A stretch of DNA of 64,000 nt, taken from assembly GCF_963422355.1 (NCBI RefSeq), contig NC_085094.1, forward strand, positions 890,501 through 954,500, read 5' to 3'. This DNA is from Corticium candelabrum. Taxonomy: Eukaryota > Porifera > Homoscleromorpha > Homosclerophorida > Plakinidae. Positions within the stretch are counted from its first letter, which is position 1. Each line of letters opens with the position of its first letter. A program made the position numbers and the translations under genes. The notes below the pieces were generated by a model. The model saw nothing but the letters and a program-made list of their open reading frames with translations, was not told the origin of the DNA and did not search any database. Shown here in pieces: positions 1-13,600 of the stretch.

Positions 1-90
1 CAAACTAGCTAAGGACAAAGTTACCTATAGGACAGACTACTTGGTATGACACAACAGGACTTCACTGCACAGTGCATCATTTATACTCAC

Positions 91-1243
91 TCTTCACTGT
101 CGTAATCTGTTGCCTGAGGTGAATTAACAGCTGTTGCACTGTAAGCCTCATCAGCATCAGCATCAGTTCGGTAGAGCAAAGAGCCTCGTCTGGAAGTCGA
201 TCTTCGCCTTCCAATAGTATCACCACTTGAAAGATGACGTAGATTGTTGTTCCCGAGTTGACCTGTCTGGCTACTCGCTTGATCAGACATGCATTTGAAC
301 CTATGAAGCGTCACGTTATTCCAGAGACTGAATCACACTAACCACCTAACTAATAAATCACTCACTCAAACGACGTTGAACTGCTACTTCGAGATAGTTG
401 AATGTTGGGAACCACGCGCACTTTTACACCCGACGGTGTAAAGCGACTGCGGCGGGATTTAGGGCTCCCGCCCGCACTGCCAGAAGCTGACACACGCCGG
501 CGTATTGGTAACTGCTGATCAACCTGTGGACACACCGAATTCCCATTGACACCACGAAACCACCACAAACGATAGGACATTTCTAAAACGCCGTCAAAGT
601 AGGCTGTCTCTGCAGTTGTACACATTGAGCTACTATCTCTAGGTAACGTTCATAGACCCGTTATGATCAGTCAACAGAGCCCATTCCCCTAAGTCAATAC
701 AGTTATTGAGTTTGCCTACACCTATAACCACACGCAGCCTCCTGTGCACGACTAACGGTGTTCTAAATGAAACAGCTATTACATAGAGCTTACATTCTGA
801 TCGGTCATGCTGTCCCTGGAATCGTCAACAGGAGCTTCTCGATTTCCGACTCCAGCAAATTTCTTTTCTTCGTGACTAGACTTTCGCTCTGTCTTTCCTC
901 CTAGTGTACGTACGTGATTCTCTTCTCTCCTTGAAGTCTCCCAGTCAGCTACTAATGGACGTGGGTGAAGAAGCGGTTTCTCTATCAAAGACGATACAGA
1001 TCGAACAAACGGAAAAGAGGCAGACCGTCTCTGTTTGCTAATGGGTTTGTCCTTTTCTGCCCAAACGTGCAAGTCTTCCGCTGGCCTCGCAAGAAGTCTT
1101 CCTAACGGATACGATTTTGACCGCAAAGAGTGTCGTTTGAAGAAAACATAGATGGCCAACGCAAGAAACAGTGTCCAACCAAGACGGTTCACATCAACAA
1201 ATAAATCTAATATCCTTTCGATGTTCACGTAGTCCGTAGTCAT
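91..1243 (-). CDS. Unrecognised single-pass membrane protein, N-terminal exons (partial)
   Basis: Three in-phase exons can be read on the minus strand: 1243-794 (first ATG at 1243, donor AAT|GTAAGC), 523-366 (acceptor CCACAG, donor GA|GTGAGT) and 300-91 (acceptor ATAG, donor GA|GTGAGT). The phases fit (0, 2, then 1 base to complete the codon), which supports one gene running past the left edge. The N-terminus has one hydrophobic segment at about residues 21-39 (LGWTLFLALAIYVFF) followed by basic residues, as in a signal anchor. The rest is polar and serine/arginine rich, with several RRxS sites of the basophilic-kinase type (QRRSAS, RRRVSAS, RRRSTSRRGS). I do not recognise the family. The open frame extends upstream of the ATG to a TTG, so an earlier non-coding or coding exon is possible. 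The exon chain is inferred from splice consensus only. Confidence 0.5.
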
Positions 1244-1599
1244 GAGCAAGCGCGAATACAGATCATCAGCAATTAATAATAAGATGTCAGCCGTAACGTG
1301 CACTATCGACACGCCCAATTCACTAAGTGTTCCCGGATAACATCACGTAAGGTGACGTACTATGTACTCTTCCCGCCTTCCCCCCAGTGTCATGACCTCA
1401 CTTGTAAGATGTGGTCAGTCTTGTGGCAAAGTAACTATTTCGTTTGTGAATAAATTAATTTCTAGAGGTGTTGCCATTAGTACATGTATTTGCACAACTG
1501 CATGTACAACTGTATGTCTACTATCTATCAGCTTGACGTCTAGCAAAGTACGCAGTAACAAAATCCAACAAATACACTTAGCACCAAGTAGTTAGTTAC

Positions 1600-4500
1600 T
1601 CATGCCTCTACGTCTATTGTGCCATTGGTTCTCCAAGGCGACCACACACCATTATGCAGTTTTGGATTTGACTGTGGATCTACTGGTTTGTTGCGAGGTG
1701 GAACAGCAGTAGCATTGTAGTCTTTAAGCTTCTCCATTAATTCTTGCACTTTTGATGGCATCATAGCTGCCACATTGTTGTATTCACAAGGATCTAAATG
1801 AATGTTGTAGAGACAAGGAGACATTTCAGAGTGACATTCTGTGGCATTAGCAGAGCGATGGCAACTGACTATGCCTTCTCCTGAGCTTGAAATACTGGCA
1901 GTAGGAAGAGGATACCATGAGCTATTGTGCACGTGAACAAGCAGTTTGTAGTCTCCAACTCTAAGTGCTCCTTCTTTTCCTACAATGTTATGAAGAACTT
2001 CATTCCTCGGAGAAGGTATGCCTTTAGAGATTGTCTCCCACACATTATAGCCATCCAAAGCCTTGTCTTTTTGCTTCATTTCATTAGCATCACCTCCAGC
2101 CAAATGAACAAATGTGGGCAACCAGTCTGTGGCATGCATCATATCCATGGAAACACGTCTATTTTCTATCAGTGGTGAGTAAATACAAGCGGAACCACGA
2201 ACTCCACCCTCCCACAACTGCGCCTTGCGTCCTCGCAGTGGTAAATTATTTGCAATGTTGAGATCAAAATATGCTGGACCACCATTGTCAGTTGTAAACA
2301 CTACAATAGTATTATTCCACAGCCTGTGTATTTTTAGAGCACTGGTAATGTTTTGAACAGATTGGTCAAGACTAGTCACCATAGCAGCAAAAATTTGACG
2401 CTGTTTATTTTCAATGTGCTTGAACTGATCGATAATATGCTGTGGTGCCTGTAGAGGGTCTGATGGGTTTGCACTATGTACAGCTTCATGGGCAAAATAG
2501 AGAAAGAATGGTTGATTTGGGTCTTGCTTCGCTATTACATCAATAGCCTTTCTTGTAAACAGTTCAGTATTGTAACTTCCATTGTAGTTCTCAGCAACTT
2601 CCATATTATCGCGTAAATCATAACCAATGTAACCATGGCCTTCATCATCAATGTGTGTATAATAATCTTCTTTGCCAGTCCAATATCCGAAGTAACTGTC
2701 AAACCCTCGATATGTTGGTGTATATTCAACTTCAAAAAATCCAAGATGCCACTAAATGAGAACACGACATAGTTTACCTATTGAAGACTTATGAAAATCA
2801 TTTACCTAGCACTAATAGAACACACGATACTGTCAGTATCTACACCATGCACAATATGTACAAACAATCTAATACATTCACAACAAGCATCTGTATAACA
2901 GGTCTCTTTACCTTCCCTATACCATGTGTCGCATATCCTAGCTGTTTTAGATATTGTGGCAACAGCTTCTCATCCAGACCAAGACCATATGGATTTTGAC
3001 CCATAATTACTCCAGATTGCATGCCTGTGTGAATTGGATAACGTCCTGTCATGAAACAGCTTCTGGTAGGAGTGCATATTGGTTGCACATAGTAATTGTT
3101 CAACATTACGCCATCTTTTGCCAGTTCATCAATTGCAGGTGTTGGTATCTGATTTGATCCATGAAAACTAACATCATTCCATCCCTGCATACAAGCATAA
3201 ATTTACTATAACATCACCTGCACAGACAAGTCATAAGCTAGTATACAAAGAAAGGTGCAATATTAAGATGGTGATTACTTTAGTTGTGACTAATACAATG
3301 AATATCAATAAAAGACACCTCAGCTGTCTGTATGTTTGTCTGTCAAGATAATATATTTTCAAACATTAACTATCATACAATAGGAATATGAATTTGACAT
3401 TAATATTGTAGCATTTGACTGTTTTGGCTACTCCAGTTTTAGTAATTAAAGCTGTCTTTATACCCTCGCTTCCACAGCTGTGAGCCTTCTAAAAGCCACG
3501 ATAGGAGTCTTATGGAAAACTACGAATTTAGTTGCAATTTCCATTGAAGCACACTACTTGTAAAATCTATTTAAAATCCTACATAGCGACTGTTGTATTG
3601 TGTGACCGCAAAGTCTGTATAATGTCTGTAGTTAACAAATTTAAGTACAATAAGGAGAGCTAGCACATATGGGACATTCCCCGTACAAATGCTGTAAACC
3701 AAGAAAGCAATTGATTTCTCGTTGTCTGTGGTCGACAGGTAAATTCTGTTGTTTATTTCCAACAAGACCTGGCAATCCCAAACATGATTACACTGTTCTG
3801 GTAAAAAAACTCTTTCATGAACATTTCGTGCATCTGATTGACTGTTTGTCCATTGTCTGTGGTTGCCATGTGCGACACAAAGGAAATACTGCTTCTTGAT
3901 TGGGCCACACAGTAGGCATGGCACATTCCTGAAGCGTGACAAGACATAGCCAGTCCCCACAAACATAGCCCACAGACCAGACGTTAGTTCACTCCTATAT
4001 ATTTTAAGTAGTTACTTGCCAATTTTTGTGACTTTACAGAGTCCCATTTCTTATGGCTCATTGCTGAATTATATTTTCGTGGCCTGTTATACAGGTTGTC
4101 CCAGAAGATGTGTATATATACACTAGTGTACTTTAAATGATTATGTCTAGATCTGCATTTAGATTAGAATGGTCATCACTTAAAACACTTGCGATGACTC
4201 AAAAGATTCTACACTTGTTTCTTGGATTATAAAGTGTGGATGTCGATCTCTTAATAAACATTGTATTTATGATCATTCAAAGTGTTTATAAATTCTTTAG
4301 ACGGCCTATAGTTTAAGTGGCAGTAATGAGTGCAGCAAGAGGATTAAGTCAGATCTCCAAGAAAAGAAACCAAAAAAAGAGAAGAACAGAAGTAATTATA
4401 AGTTTCGTAAGTAAACAAACAGAAGTTCAGGTTTGCTTCTGGTTCTTCTGGTTTAATATTGCTTTATGGTGGAAACCAAATGGTAGAGGTTAGGCATCAA

Positions 4501-7333
4501 ATAACAAAGAAGGTTAGGCATCAAATAACAAAGAAAATGTTGGCAAAAGATATAACAGATTTAATGTGCTTTTGCAACTGCAACTCTTTAGTTAATTTGA
4601 AAGTTACCAGTAGCTAAGTCATTCAAAGTAGGGTGGACATTGTGACAAGAATCAGCGTTAGGTGGACATTCAGTGAATTTGGACTTCTGTGTTTGCTTGT
4701 AAACACTTTCCAAGAAATATATACTACATAGTAACTAGCGCATGCGTGCTTCAGGTTAAATAACCGGTTATTTCTGCAATCATGGTTATTTCTGCAATCA
4801 TGATATGTCTGCAAAGAAATCATGGAGCGCACAAACAAAATTAGCATATATTGAGGCCTTTCCTCGGAGTCCCAGGAAGTCACTATTCTAACATGTACAT
4901 GTGTGTACCAGCTAGTAACTCTCTTTCTGGTTGAAATGCAAAAATTTAATTTGCACTAACTAAAATTTTTGTCTCAATTCCCAAATCGCAGTAATTTAAG
5001 ACCACAGAAATAACCGTATATATGGTAGCTACATGATGTGGACAATACGAGCTTACTGTTGATTTTCAACAACAACATAGCATCAATTGTTATTCAAGGC
5101 AGTCCTTTTGTCTAACCTCACAAGTGTTTTTAGTCTTGTACGTAGTTTGGTTAGTAGCTTAATTAAGTAGTTGAGTGTGTGTATCTCTTTCTGCACTCCA
5201 GCTTGGTGGTTTGTCAATTATGGCATTCAGTACTGCTATATAGTTTGATCACAGTTGCCCCATTTGAGTTTGTGGACCATACAGCTAAAGCTTGACTGTA
5301 AGAGTTCCATTTAGTCAGCTCCCTTAATGACCTTAAGCATTTTAAAATCGCTATGAAAATCTACAGTAAGCTGAACTGTTTCTGTAATGATGTGTGCATG
5401 AGTGAACGTAGCTTGAGGAGCATGGTTTATCATTGTTACTCTTGTATAATGAATTACACAGAAATTTTGTGAGACAGTAAAGAAACTCCAAACATTGAAG
5501 ACAGCATAAATTGAAATGGATTGCACTACAATATAGTGCAGGTTTTGTCTGTAATATAGTATGTGGCTTTGTTGTAACTGTTTTGTGTTTATATGGTTGT
5601 GGCAATTAATAGCTTGCAATTTCTTTGCTTGCAGTTGAAATTACTGCGTAACTTAAATTTGTTAAAACTTTGGTGAAACAAATACTGATGTCTGCCATAT
5701 GCATTGCAGTAAATTAGTATAAGACATTGATACAGTATCATGCATGCACTTGTCCAGAACATTGCATTAAAGCCAGAACATTAAAGCCAAGCATTTAGAG
5801 AGAACATGCACGTAGTATATGTCGATCTGGAACTTGACCAATTTTAGTATAACCAGGTGGCCTGTTCTAGAACTAAACAATTTGCTTTAAACATCTGTCA
5901 CAGATTGCATTTCTAAGAACTGGCCCTTGTACTACAGTGGTGTCAAGAATTAGCAGGCCTGACTCAAACACTAAATCTAACCTCAGAACCTTTCTCTAAA
6001 CCAACTGTCATGTTTGGGAAATTGCCATTTTCCTCTAGAAGTTTCAGACCTGTATGGATCATACATGTACATCGTGATGTCAAAATGCATATATATCAAA
6101 CAACAGAATTTTGGCTGTGTGGGTATGCTTTCTTACTTTTATGTTAAAACATAACTGCTGAGCGTTTCTGTTATCAATGCCCTTACCATGCTGAATCTGC
6201 AATTGCACATTTAATTTCATTTTTGCATACATCTAGCAGTCATTTGTGTTTATAGTGACACTTTGAAGGTAGTATCGATGCATGTTGAAAATAGAAAAAA
6301 GACAGACACACAGACAGGCAGGCAGGCACATAGGCAGGCACACAGGTAAGCACACAGGCAGGCACACAGGTAAGCACACAGGCAGGCACACAGACAAACA
6401 GTATAAGAGTGAACTTCAGGAAGTAAGGAGTAGCACAATCAGTAATTCCTTTGGTCTTGGAGCATTTTGGGCATTAGAGTATCAAGCAAAAAAGTTCCTT
6501 ATGAAATTGCATGGCTGAAAAGGCATGAAGTGAAGAAGGCAAGGAAAATACAGGTAAGTTCAAGACCAAATGAATAACTGCAATATCAGTGACACTCCTG
6601 ATAAATGCAACTGCAAAGTCATCAGAGACAATTAAGCTAGCGAACATTGCTACATATTATATAACAAATACTTACCTAGCATGATTTAACACTTTTAATT
6701 CTTATTGTGTTTAACACCGATGTGGTCCTTGAGTAATCTTAGCTAGACTTATTAGTGTTAGTAACTTTTAGTTAGCTATTTGCCATTGTATTTTAGCATA
6801 AATTTAAAAATATATGTATTCAACAGAAACACAGACAAACAGACAGACAGACAGATACTTTATTCTCAAATAGACTCTACTTGTACATATGTCAGGAAAT
6901 TGTAAAAGCAAACCAGTCCTTGCAAACAACAAAGTCATAGATTAACTAATGGACTTGCATGGCCTTGAATGTCAAATTAAAGTCAGATAATCTATCTAAA
7001 TCACCATGATTAGGTAACAGTTTTGGAAGTTTTCTGAGGACAACTTTAACATTGCATCTTTGTAGAATTTTTCTCCAATACAGACAGACAGACAGACAGA
7101 CAGATAGACAGAAGAAACGAAGATAGAGAAGTACAGCAAAGAAAGACACACTGGTGGAGGTTCTCCTAGACTGATTTCCTTGGTTTTCAAACATTTTGGA
7201 CGTTGGGGGAATAACGAAGAGAAATTTCTTTACCAGATCTCACTAAGATCACGTGATGAAGATGGCAAGCTGAATTCGATTGAATGTAGAACGTACTGGC
7301 GGTGAATACTGTCAACAACATTACAAACACACA

Positions 7334-7401
<68 letters not shown>

Positions 7402-7482
7402 CATGCACGTGCACACGCACGCATGCATGCATGCAAGCCCCTGCACTCCTACCTGCACTCCCACCCGCAAGCATGCACGCAA

Positions 7483-7553
<71 letters not shown>

Positions 7554-7571
7554 ACACCACACCACACCACA

Positions 7572-7647
<76 letters not shown>

Positions 7648-8194
7648 GCTCCTGAGTAACAAACGTTAAAATTAAAAAACTCGGGTAGTCAAACAAAACT
7701 TTCATATGCATAATTCATATTGACCATGACAAGAACAAAAAGTCAGGGATTAGACTGCCGCTAACGTACGTTAGGGTGACACGTGTGAGGGTTTCAGGGG
7801 GCCTAGTTAGGCGCTCAGGGTTACAGTTCAGGCGCTTTAGAGTCAGAGTTTCAGGGGCTTTAGAGTTAGTGTTTCAGGGGCTTAGTACGCTGTTTCTGCG
7901 TCACTGCCCACCTAGATAATTCTGTAGTGTTGTAAGCTTAGCTAATTAGAGGTAGACTGCGGATAACAACGATAGCGAAGTACTGGCTAAACTTTACTAT
8001 GAGACATAATATTAGCAAGCATAAAAAACGAATGATTTCAAACAAACATTAAATGTTTACTACTGTAAATTTCGTTTGCTCATACCTACCAAGTCATCCG
8101 CAACAATGAAGACAATGTTGGGCTTTCCCGTTGCTGCCGCTCTAACGTTTGCGCAGTGAAATAGAATTTGCATCATCAGTTTCATCGAAGTCAT
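1600..8194 (-). CDS. Arylsulfatase (type I sulfatase, ARSB/I/J-like), complete, 3 exons
   Basis: It should hydrolyse sulfate esters, probably on glycans or glycosaminoglycans in the lysosome or outside the cell. Exons on the minus strand are 8194-8090 (35 codons, ATG at 8194, donor TTG|GTAGGT), 3184-2912 (91 codons) and 2751-1600 (383 codons plus stop), all phase 0, giving about 509 aa, close to arylsulfatase B length. Exon 1 has a weak hydrophobic N-terminus, then [11 protein letters not shown] with the metal-binding Asp pair. Exon 2 carries [12 protein letters not shown]; Cys72 in CxPxR is the residue that sulfatase-modifying enzymes convert to formylglycine. The second signature GKWHLG (about residues 125-130) is split by intron 2 and restored exactly by splicing. 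TTDNGG (about 279-284) and [15 protein letters not shown] follow. N-glycosylation sites (NGS, NIT, NNT, NSS, NAT) fit a secretory protein. Intron 1 is 4.9 kb and holds LINE debris. The substrate cannot be told from sequence. Confidence 0.93.
3185..6280. other. Arylsulfatase intron 1, left part: no gene seen
   Basis: AT-rich intronic sequence. The short open frames here (for example 3571-3966 minus, 4623-4883 minus, 5311-5619 minus) show no family similarity and overlap one another, so I treat them as chance. A short minus-strand LINE 3' tail (TGTCTGTC next to AATATATTTTCAAACATT) lies at about 3325-3420. Confidence 0.5.
6301..6400. repeat. CAGGCAGGCACA-type minisatellite
   Basis: Short imperfect tandem units of CAGGCAGGCACACAGG and variants. 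The frames it creates on both strands (Thr/Gly/Arg-rich and Cys/Leu-rich) are repeat artefacts. Confidence 0.85.
6836..7312 (-). mobile_element. 5'-truncated LINE copy with its 5' part inverted
   Basis: The minus strand from about 7078 to 6836 encodes the end of a LINE protein ([18 protein letters not shown]), then a 3' UTR ending in AATAAAGTATCTGTCTG. The preceding part of the same protein ([17 protein letters not shown] to IECRTYWR, 7145-7312) is on the plus strand. The two pieces meet logically at YWR, which suggests one insertion whose 5' part was inverted, as in twin priming. A (CAGA)n tract (7080-7112) lies between them. Confidence 0.65.
7325..7646. repeat. Compound (CA)n microsatellite
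   Basis: Three long (CA)n tracts (about 7325-7400, 7488-7552, 7575-7646) are separated by a GCATGCATG-rich spacer and a (CACAC)n run of CCACACCACAC. All six frames give Cys/Val or Thr/His repeat proteins, which are not genes. Confidence 0.97.
7647..8089. other. Arylsulfatase intron 1, end next to exon 1
   Basis: No gene. Between about 7770 and 7890 there are degenerate short tandem units related to GAGTTTCAGGGGCTTTAGAGT. The last bases (8084-8089 read on the minus strand) are the exon 1 donor GTAGGT. Confidence 0.6.
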
Positions 8195-8509
8195 GGCGAT
8201 ATACGCTCTGCAGTACGTACTACACACTCTGAAATAAGACTACTTGGCCCAGTCCTAGTTCCGCCGTCGTTCCCGGATAGACTAGCTACTCTGAGACACA
8301 GTACAACATTTGCATCTACTGCACAGATTACACTGTGATACTTGGTTTAATATAAAAAAAACAGTGAAAACGACAAACACTACAGTACGTACTGTACAAC
8401 TACACATACAGCTGTAAAGTATACTATGCCAGAAATCAAGGTCTCTATATGTACAGCTAGTAAATTACGTACATGCTTAAACACATGTTCACATCTGCTG
8501 CACCAACTG
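8195..8509. promoter_or_regulatory. Interval between PRPF38A stop and arylsulfatase start
   Basis: This 315-bp interval must hold the PRPF38A 3' UTR and poly(A) site and the arylsulfatase promoter, because both genes read leftward. No clear TATA box or CpG cluster was seen. Confidence 0.4.
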
Positions 8510-10630
8510 TCAACTCCTAAGAGGTTTTATTCCAAGTTTCGCTCGCAGCTGATTAGCTTGCTTTAATTCTTCATCTTCATCTTTGCTATCTTTGGCCTTC
8601 TTTTTCTTTTTCTTCTCCTTTTCTCCCCTTCTCTCCCTTCTTTCTTGAGGAGAACGTGATCGTGACTGAGATCTAGATCTAGATCTATGATGACGACTTC
8701 TGCGATGTCTCTCACTGTGATGCCTTCTTCTATCTCCAGAATATGACCGACTTCGTCGTCTTCTAAAATAGGGTGAAGGAGATCGACTGTAATGCCTAAA
8801 ACAATTTTCAACAAAAATCTAGACTAATGACAATCATGAGTATGTGGCAAACACAACACCTTCGATGCTGTCTGGGTGAATCACTTCTGCTGTGATGATG
8901 TCGTCTCCTCCCATCTCTTCCCCTATCTCTGTCTCTGTGCCTTCGTTCAGCAGGAGAAGGAGATCGTTTATGACTAATTTCCTAACAGAGAACACATCAC
9001 TTTTAACTGCCACTGACTGGTCATAAATAGACTCAACCTGTTGCACTTCTTCTTCATCCTCTTCAGAATCAATGTCTAGATCATCTTCTAATGCGGAAAC
9101 CTACAATACAGATGATTCCAGTGTGCACAAATCATAATAGTTTTCAGTACTCTACTTCAACTGAACTAACTCAATACTATTAACAATGACCCACCTCAAA
9201 AGAGTCTGGTGCAGATGACTTATCAATCACAAATCATAAATAAAATTACGAGATCAATAATATCTGATTTGAAATTTACAATAGGTAACAAATTGTTCTT
9301 AATTGTTATGTTATGTCAGTTTGACAAAAAGGTACCAATTATGAATACAACTGCTGTCTTAGATGCCTACCTTTATACTTACATGTAATACAACTGCACT
9401 GAGCATCACATATAACGCACTCATACACCTTTCTTAGTCTCGCAAAGCCAGACCCTTCCCGCCAACATCCTGCTTGCCAAAAGGATGTAAGCGGGAAGGG
9501 TCTGGCTACGCGAGACTACACCTATATATTCCTTTCAATAAAAACATGGCATATTTCCTTTTAGTGAGATTCATGGTATATACCATATAAGATGACATAT
9601 TGGCGGGAATATATTTTGGCGGTTTGCTAAAAATTGACAGAGAAATCATATTGGTGGATTTTATTTTGGTGGTTGGACATCATTGTTGGATAATTGATAC
9701 CGTATATGTATGATATTCCCCACCCACTACAGCTGTGTTTGTGGCCATCACATCTTCATAGCTAAACTACTGGTCTCCAACTACTGTATTGATGAAGACT
9801 TGCCGTGTCAGCAGAAAGAACATATCACTCATGACTGTCCTGCTTCATCCATAGCTTCATGACCTTATTCTCATGTCTAACCTTCCTGTTAGACAAGGTC
9901 TAGACACAACAGATGGCAAGCAAGGGTTACCACTTTGTGGCCACATCACCAAGATCCCTAATCACGTGTGTGATAACGTCGGCATATCCCGGTGGCAAAA
10001 TTAATGGCAGATTTTATACTGGTGCTCGCTGAAAAATCCGCCAATCCGCCAAAATAAATTCCCCGCCACTATTTCATCTTATATGATATATCTTTAAACA
10101 TAGTATAGTTGACAATGAAACCAATTAAGTCCACACAACAGCAAACTTAAGAGCCAGAGTGTCAACATCAATGTTAGTATAAAGTAAAACATAATAGTTT
10201 CTGATCTAAGGATGAAGGTGGCTCTCTGCACAGACAGAGAGCACATTATCAGTAGTAATATAATGACATTTGTGAGACCTAGAGCCACTACTACTGTACC
10301 ACCCCAACTAATGATGTCACTAAACAACAAAAAAGGTTAAAACTCCTACTTGAGTAGTAAAGCAATGGCTATGATGCACATAAACCAAAACAAGAGTCTA
10401 AATCAGTATGTAATGTATTTCATTTCCAATTAAACTAATAACGTTACTGCACTTTAACAATACTTTAATTTTTAGCACCAATTAGATAGTCAGCATTCTG
10501 CAAAGTACAAAATCTGCAAAACACAAGCTAGAAATTAAATTGCTGGACAATTCTCACAGCTTGTGATCAATTGCGTCTCACTGTACACTTTAGATGTACA
10601 CAAAACAAAAAAATGTTTCTTTCCATTAGC

Positions 10631-10699
<69 letters not shown>

Positions 10700-13600
10700 G
10701 AGAAGCGTCTGTATGTACATTTGTCTGTAAAAGCGGTTCTCAACAATGGTGACCCTGATCTCCACCAAAATTAGCTTGCGCACGCCAAATTTCCTGCCGA
10801 TCAAACTCGCCTCCACTCGCACACAAATTTCCCTGAAACAGCACATCCGATCCCCACCAAATTTAAAATGCCTGTTCCTGACGTCATGATGATACGTGTG
10901 GAGCGTGTTGCTTATTGCAGCCAATGTCGAAAAGGCAAGATATTTTAGTATATCCGAGTCTTCAAAATATACGCCTATCTTGGTTTACCCTGTACGTGCG
11001 TCGAATAGCTACCCCATTTGATATGCCCGTTCACCGCAATGGCAGCAACATCTTCAAAGTGACGATGTCCAATGAGATTGTCAAATGGCTGCGAGACAAG
11101 ACCTTGATTGCATGATATATACAGGTAAGTAACACGTGACTTCCCAGTTTCTGCTGCCCAGATACATGATCATTGCTGCTAATTTCTCGAAACGAGACAC
11201 TTGGTTACATTTCCATTTGTCTCCAAAGTTTTCGGAGAGCAAACAGTGAGCTAATTCAAGATGAAAACGAGCTGCTAATTTCTCAGAATGGGACGCAATT
11301 ATCATTTGTCTTCAACGGGATATGCTGCCTGGATATATATTCTGAACAAGATTTTCAAAACGGGGCACTCGGTCACATTTGATTTGTCTTCAACAGGATA
11401 TAAACTAACAATCAATAATCTAATCAGCCCGGGCGAAGAACAAGATCTCATTTTCTTCTCAAGTGAAACAGATCACACTAACGAGTTTCAAACTGATGAA
11501 TGCGATAGTAACTAACAATAAAGAAGAGGTGCCTGTCTGGGTGTGTATTGGTAAGTCAAAAAGGATGTCCAAAAAAGAGGAGTCGCAGCGCCACCAACTT
11601 TGCTTCACAAATGATACCACCTGATCCCCCCCCATATTTTCGCATCCTCTTCGGATCTTCACACACCTTCAGGGCTGCTCGGCCCCTCGAGTCTGCAAGA
11701 ATATGGGAGAGGGTCAGGTGGTATTATTTGTGATGCCACATATATTACTGGAAATGGTTGGCAATTTGATCGCGCCCACTGGGTACTCATATGTGAAAAT
11801 TGCACCCAATTAGCCAAAAAAACAGCATCTACAGTATATAGCCGCTGAATTGTGCGCCTACTGTCTATTAAGAAAGTTGCGCCTTTAGACAAATAGCATT
11901 TATAGCATATTGCCACAGAATTGTGTGCGTTGCCTGTTGGAGTGATACGAAATTGCACCCTATTAGACAAATAATCTAGTCTATTATATAATCACGTAAT
12001 TGTCTGATCATGTTTCAGCAACTCAATGTGATCAGAGAGTCATCCTCGAAACCTGTTGGTTTAACAACGAGCAGAGATCTACAAAAGCAGGTCAAAGACA
12101 TCGGGCTCGAGACTCGACTGCACATAGCAGAACTCTTGCAAAGCCAGAGACATGTAGATAAGAGACAAAGTCAACACGCTGTCAAACTGGGTGATATTCG
12201 GCACTGCCCGGAGTCGTCGACCAACCCTGCGCAGGTAAGTCGAATTGCAAAAATTTCACGAAGAGGTCAAAAAAGAGAACAAACTAGAAGGTCAACGAGA
12301 ACGAGTGACCTTCCAATTCTTTCAAGGTGTAAAGGTAGTCTTACCGAAGGAATGATGGAGAATCTGACACCCCACACTCAGACGGCATTCTACCTCAACC
12401 ACTCCTACACCTATCAAATTCAAAATATCAAAGGTGGTAGAGTGATGTTGTTTAGCAAAATCTATCCAGCAGCAAGAGAATGAATTGGTTCCAACAAGCC
12501 CGCGACTGGATATCCAAACAAGAAGAAAACCGACTCACCACAAACAAAATAGATCATCCCAACACCAAAGTAGGTGTTTGTACGATTTATAGACACAAGA
12601 AGCCCTACTCGACACAAGATCCCTACCCAAATGGCAGTGCCAGAAGAAGGGCCTCATTGATCTGGACATGGGGAATGACAACCTATGTTATTTCGCTGTC
12701 TTGCTCTACATCATTCTACAATAAGCAAAGCCTCGATGTACCCAAAACCAATCTACACAATTTCCAGATGAAATTCATTCATAGTCACTCCAAAATCACA
12801 TTATGTCAATTCGAATTTGTACTTTGTCAGGTCAAATTCATACGTTGTCAGGTCAAGTTCATAAGTCAAATTGGCATTATGTCAAATCAAATTCATACAG
12901 TCATTTAAATTGGTCATTTGTCATTTCAAATTCATTCACAGTCATTTCAAATTGGTCAACTGTCAATTCAAATTCATTCACAGTCATTTCAAATCTGTCA
13001 AGAGTCATTTCAAATTCCCTACTGACGCATACATCTAGTCTATGTCAACTATACACACAACTTCAATTTACTGATTGACCACAATAGATTTACTGATTGA
13101 TCACAATAGATTGAAACCGGACGTAGGTACACTCTATTCTGTAAACTGAGCAAATACACTGCATCACACAAATGATGTTCTAGCATTACAGTACATAATG
13201 AAACATAACACCAAGCTAATTAAGTCATCTCATATATCAATTTCCAAGAGAAAGATCACAACTGTCCATATTACATAAAGGTTGGCCAGAGCCTTTGACT
13301 AAACAACAGACAACTAGCAGTGAATCTAAAGTTGATTCAACCGCTTCTTTAGCAATTTCTTTCGTCATTTGACATCTACATGTGCGGACTGTGCCCGATG
13401 GGGTGTTTACAGAAAGCCTGTCTTCTTGAGACTGCCTTCGCGAATAGTCTAATTAGTAAACTACGTGAGGAGTTTGCTCAATAGCTTAACGCACATCCAA
13501 GTTGAAAATACTAACCAAACTACATGTACATAGGAGCAGTACAATCGACATCAATCTTCACAATAATTACCACGACACAGCAAATTTAAAATGACTCATG

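Noticed and set aside
7280..7711. Several long open frames on both strands
   Set aside because: All are translations of (CA)n repeats (Thr/His or Cys/Val), with no other content.
11288..11515. 75-aa frame in the left flanking repeat, similar frame at 17198-17386
   Set aside because: Similarity follows from the DNA repeat itself; stops and shifts elsewhere in the repeat argue against a conserved protein.
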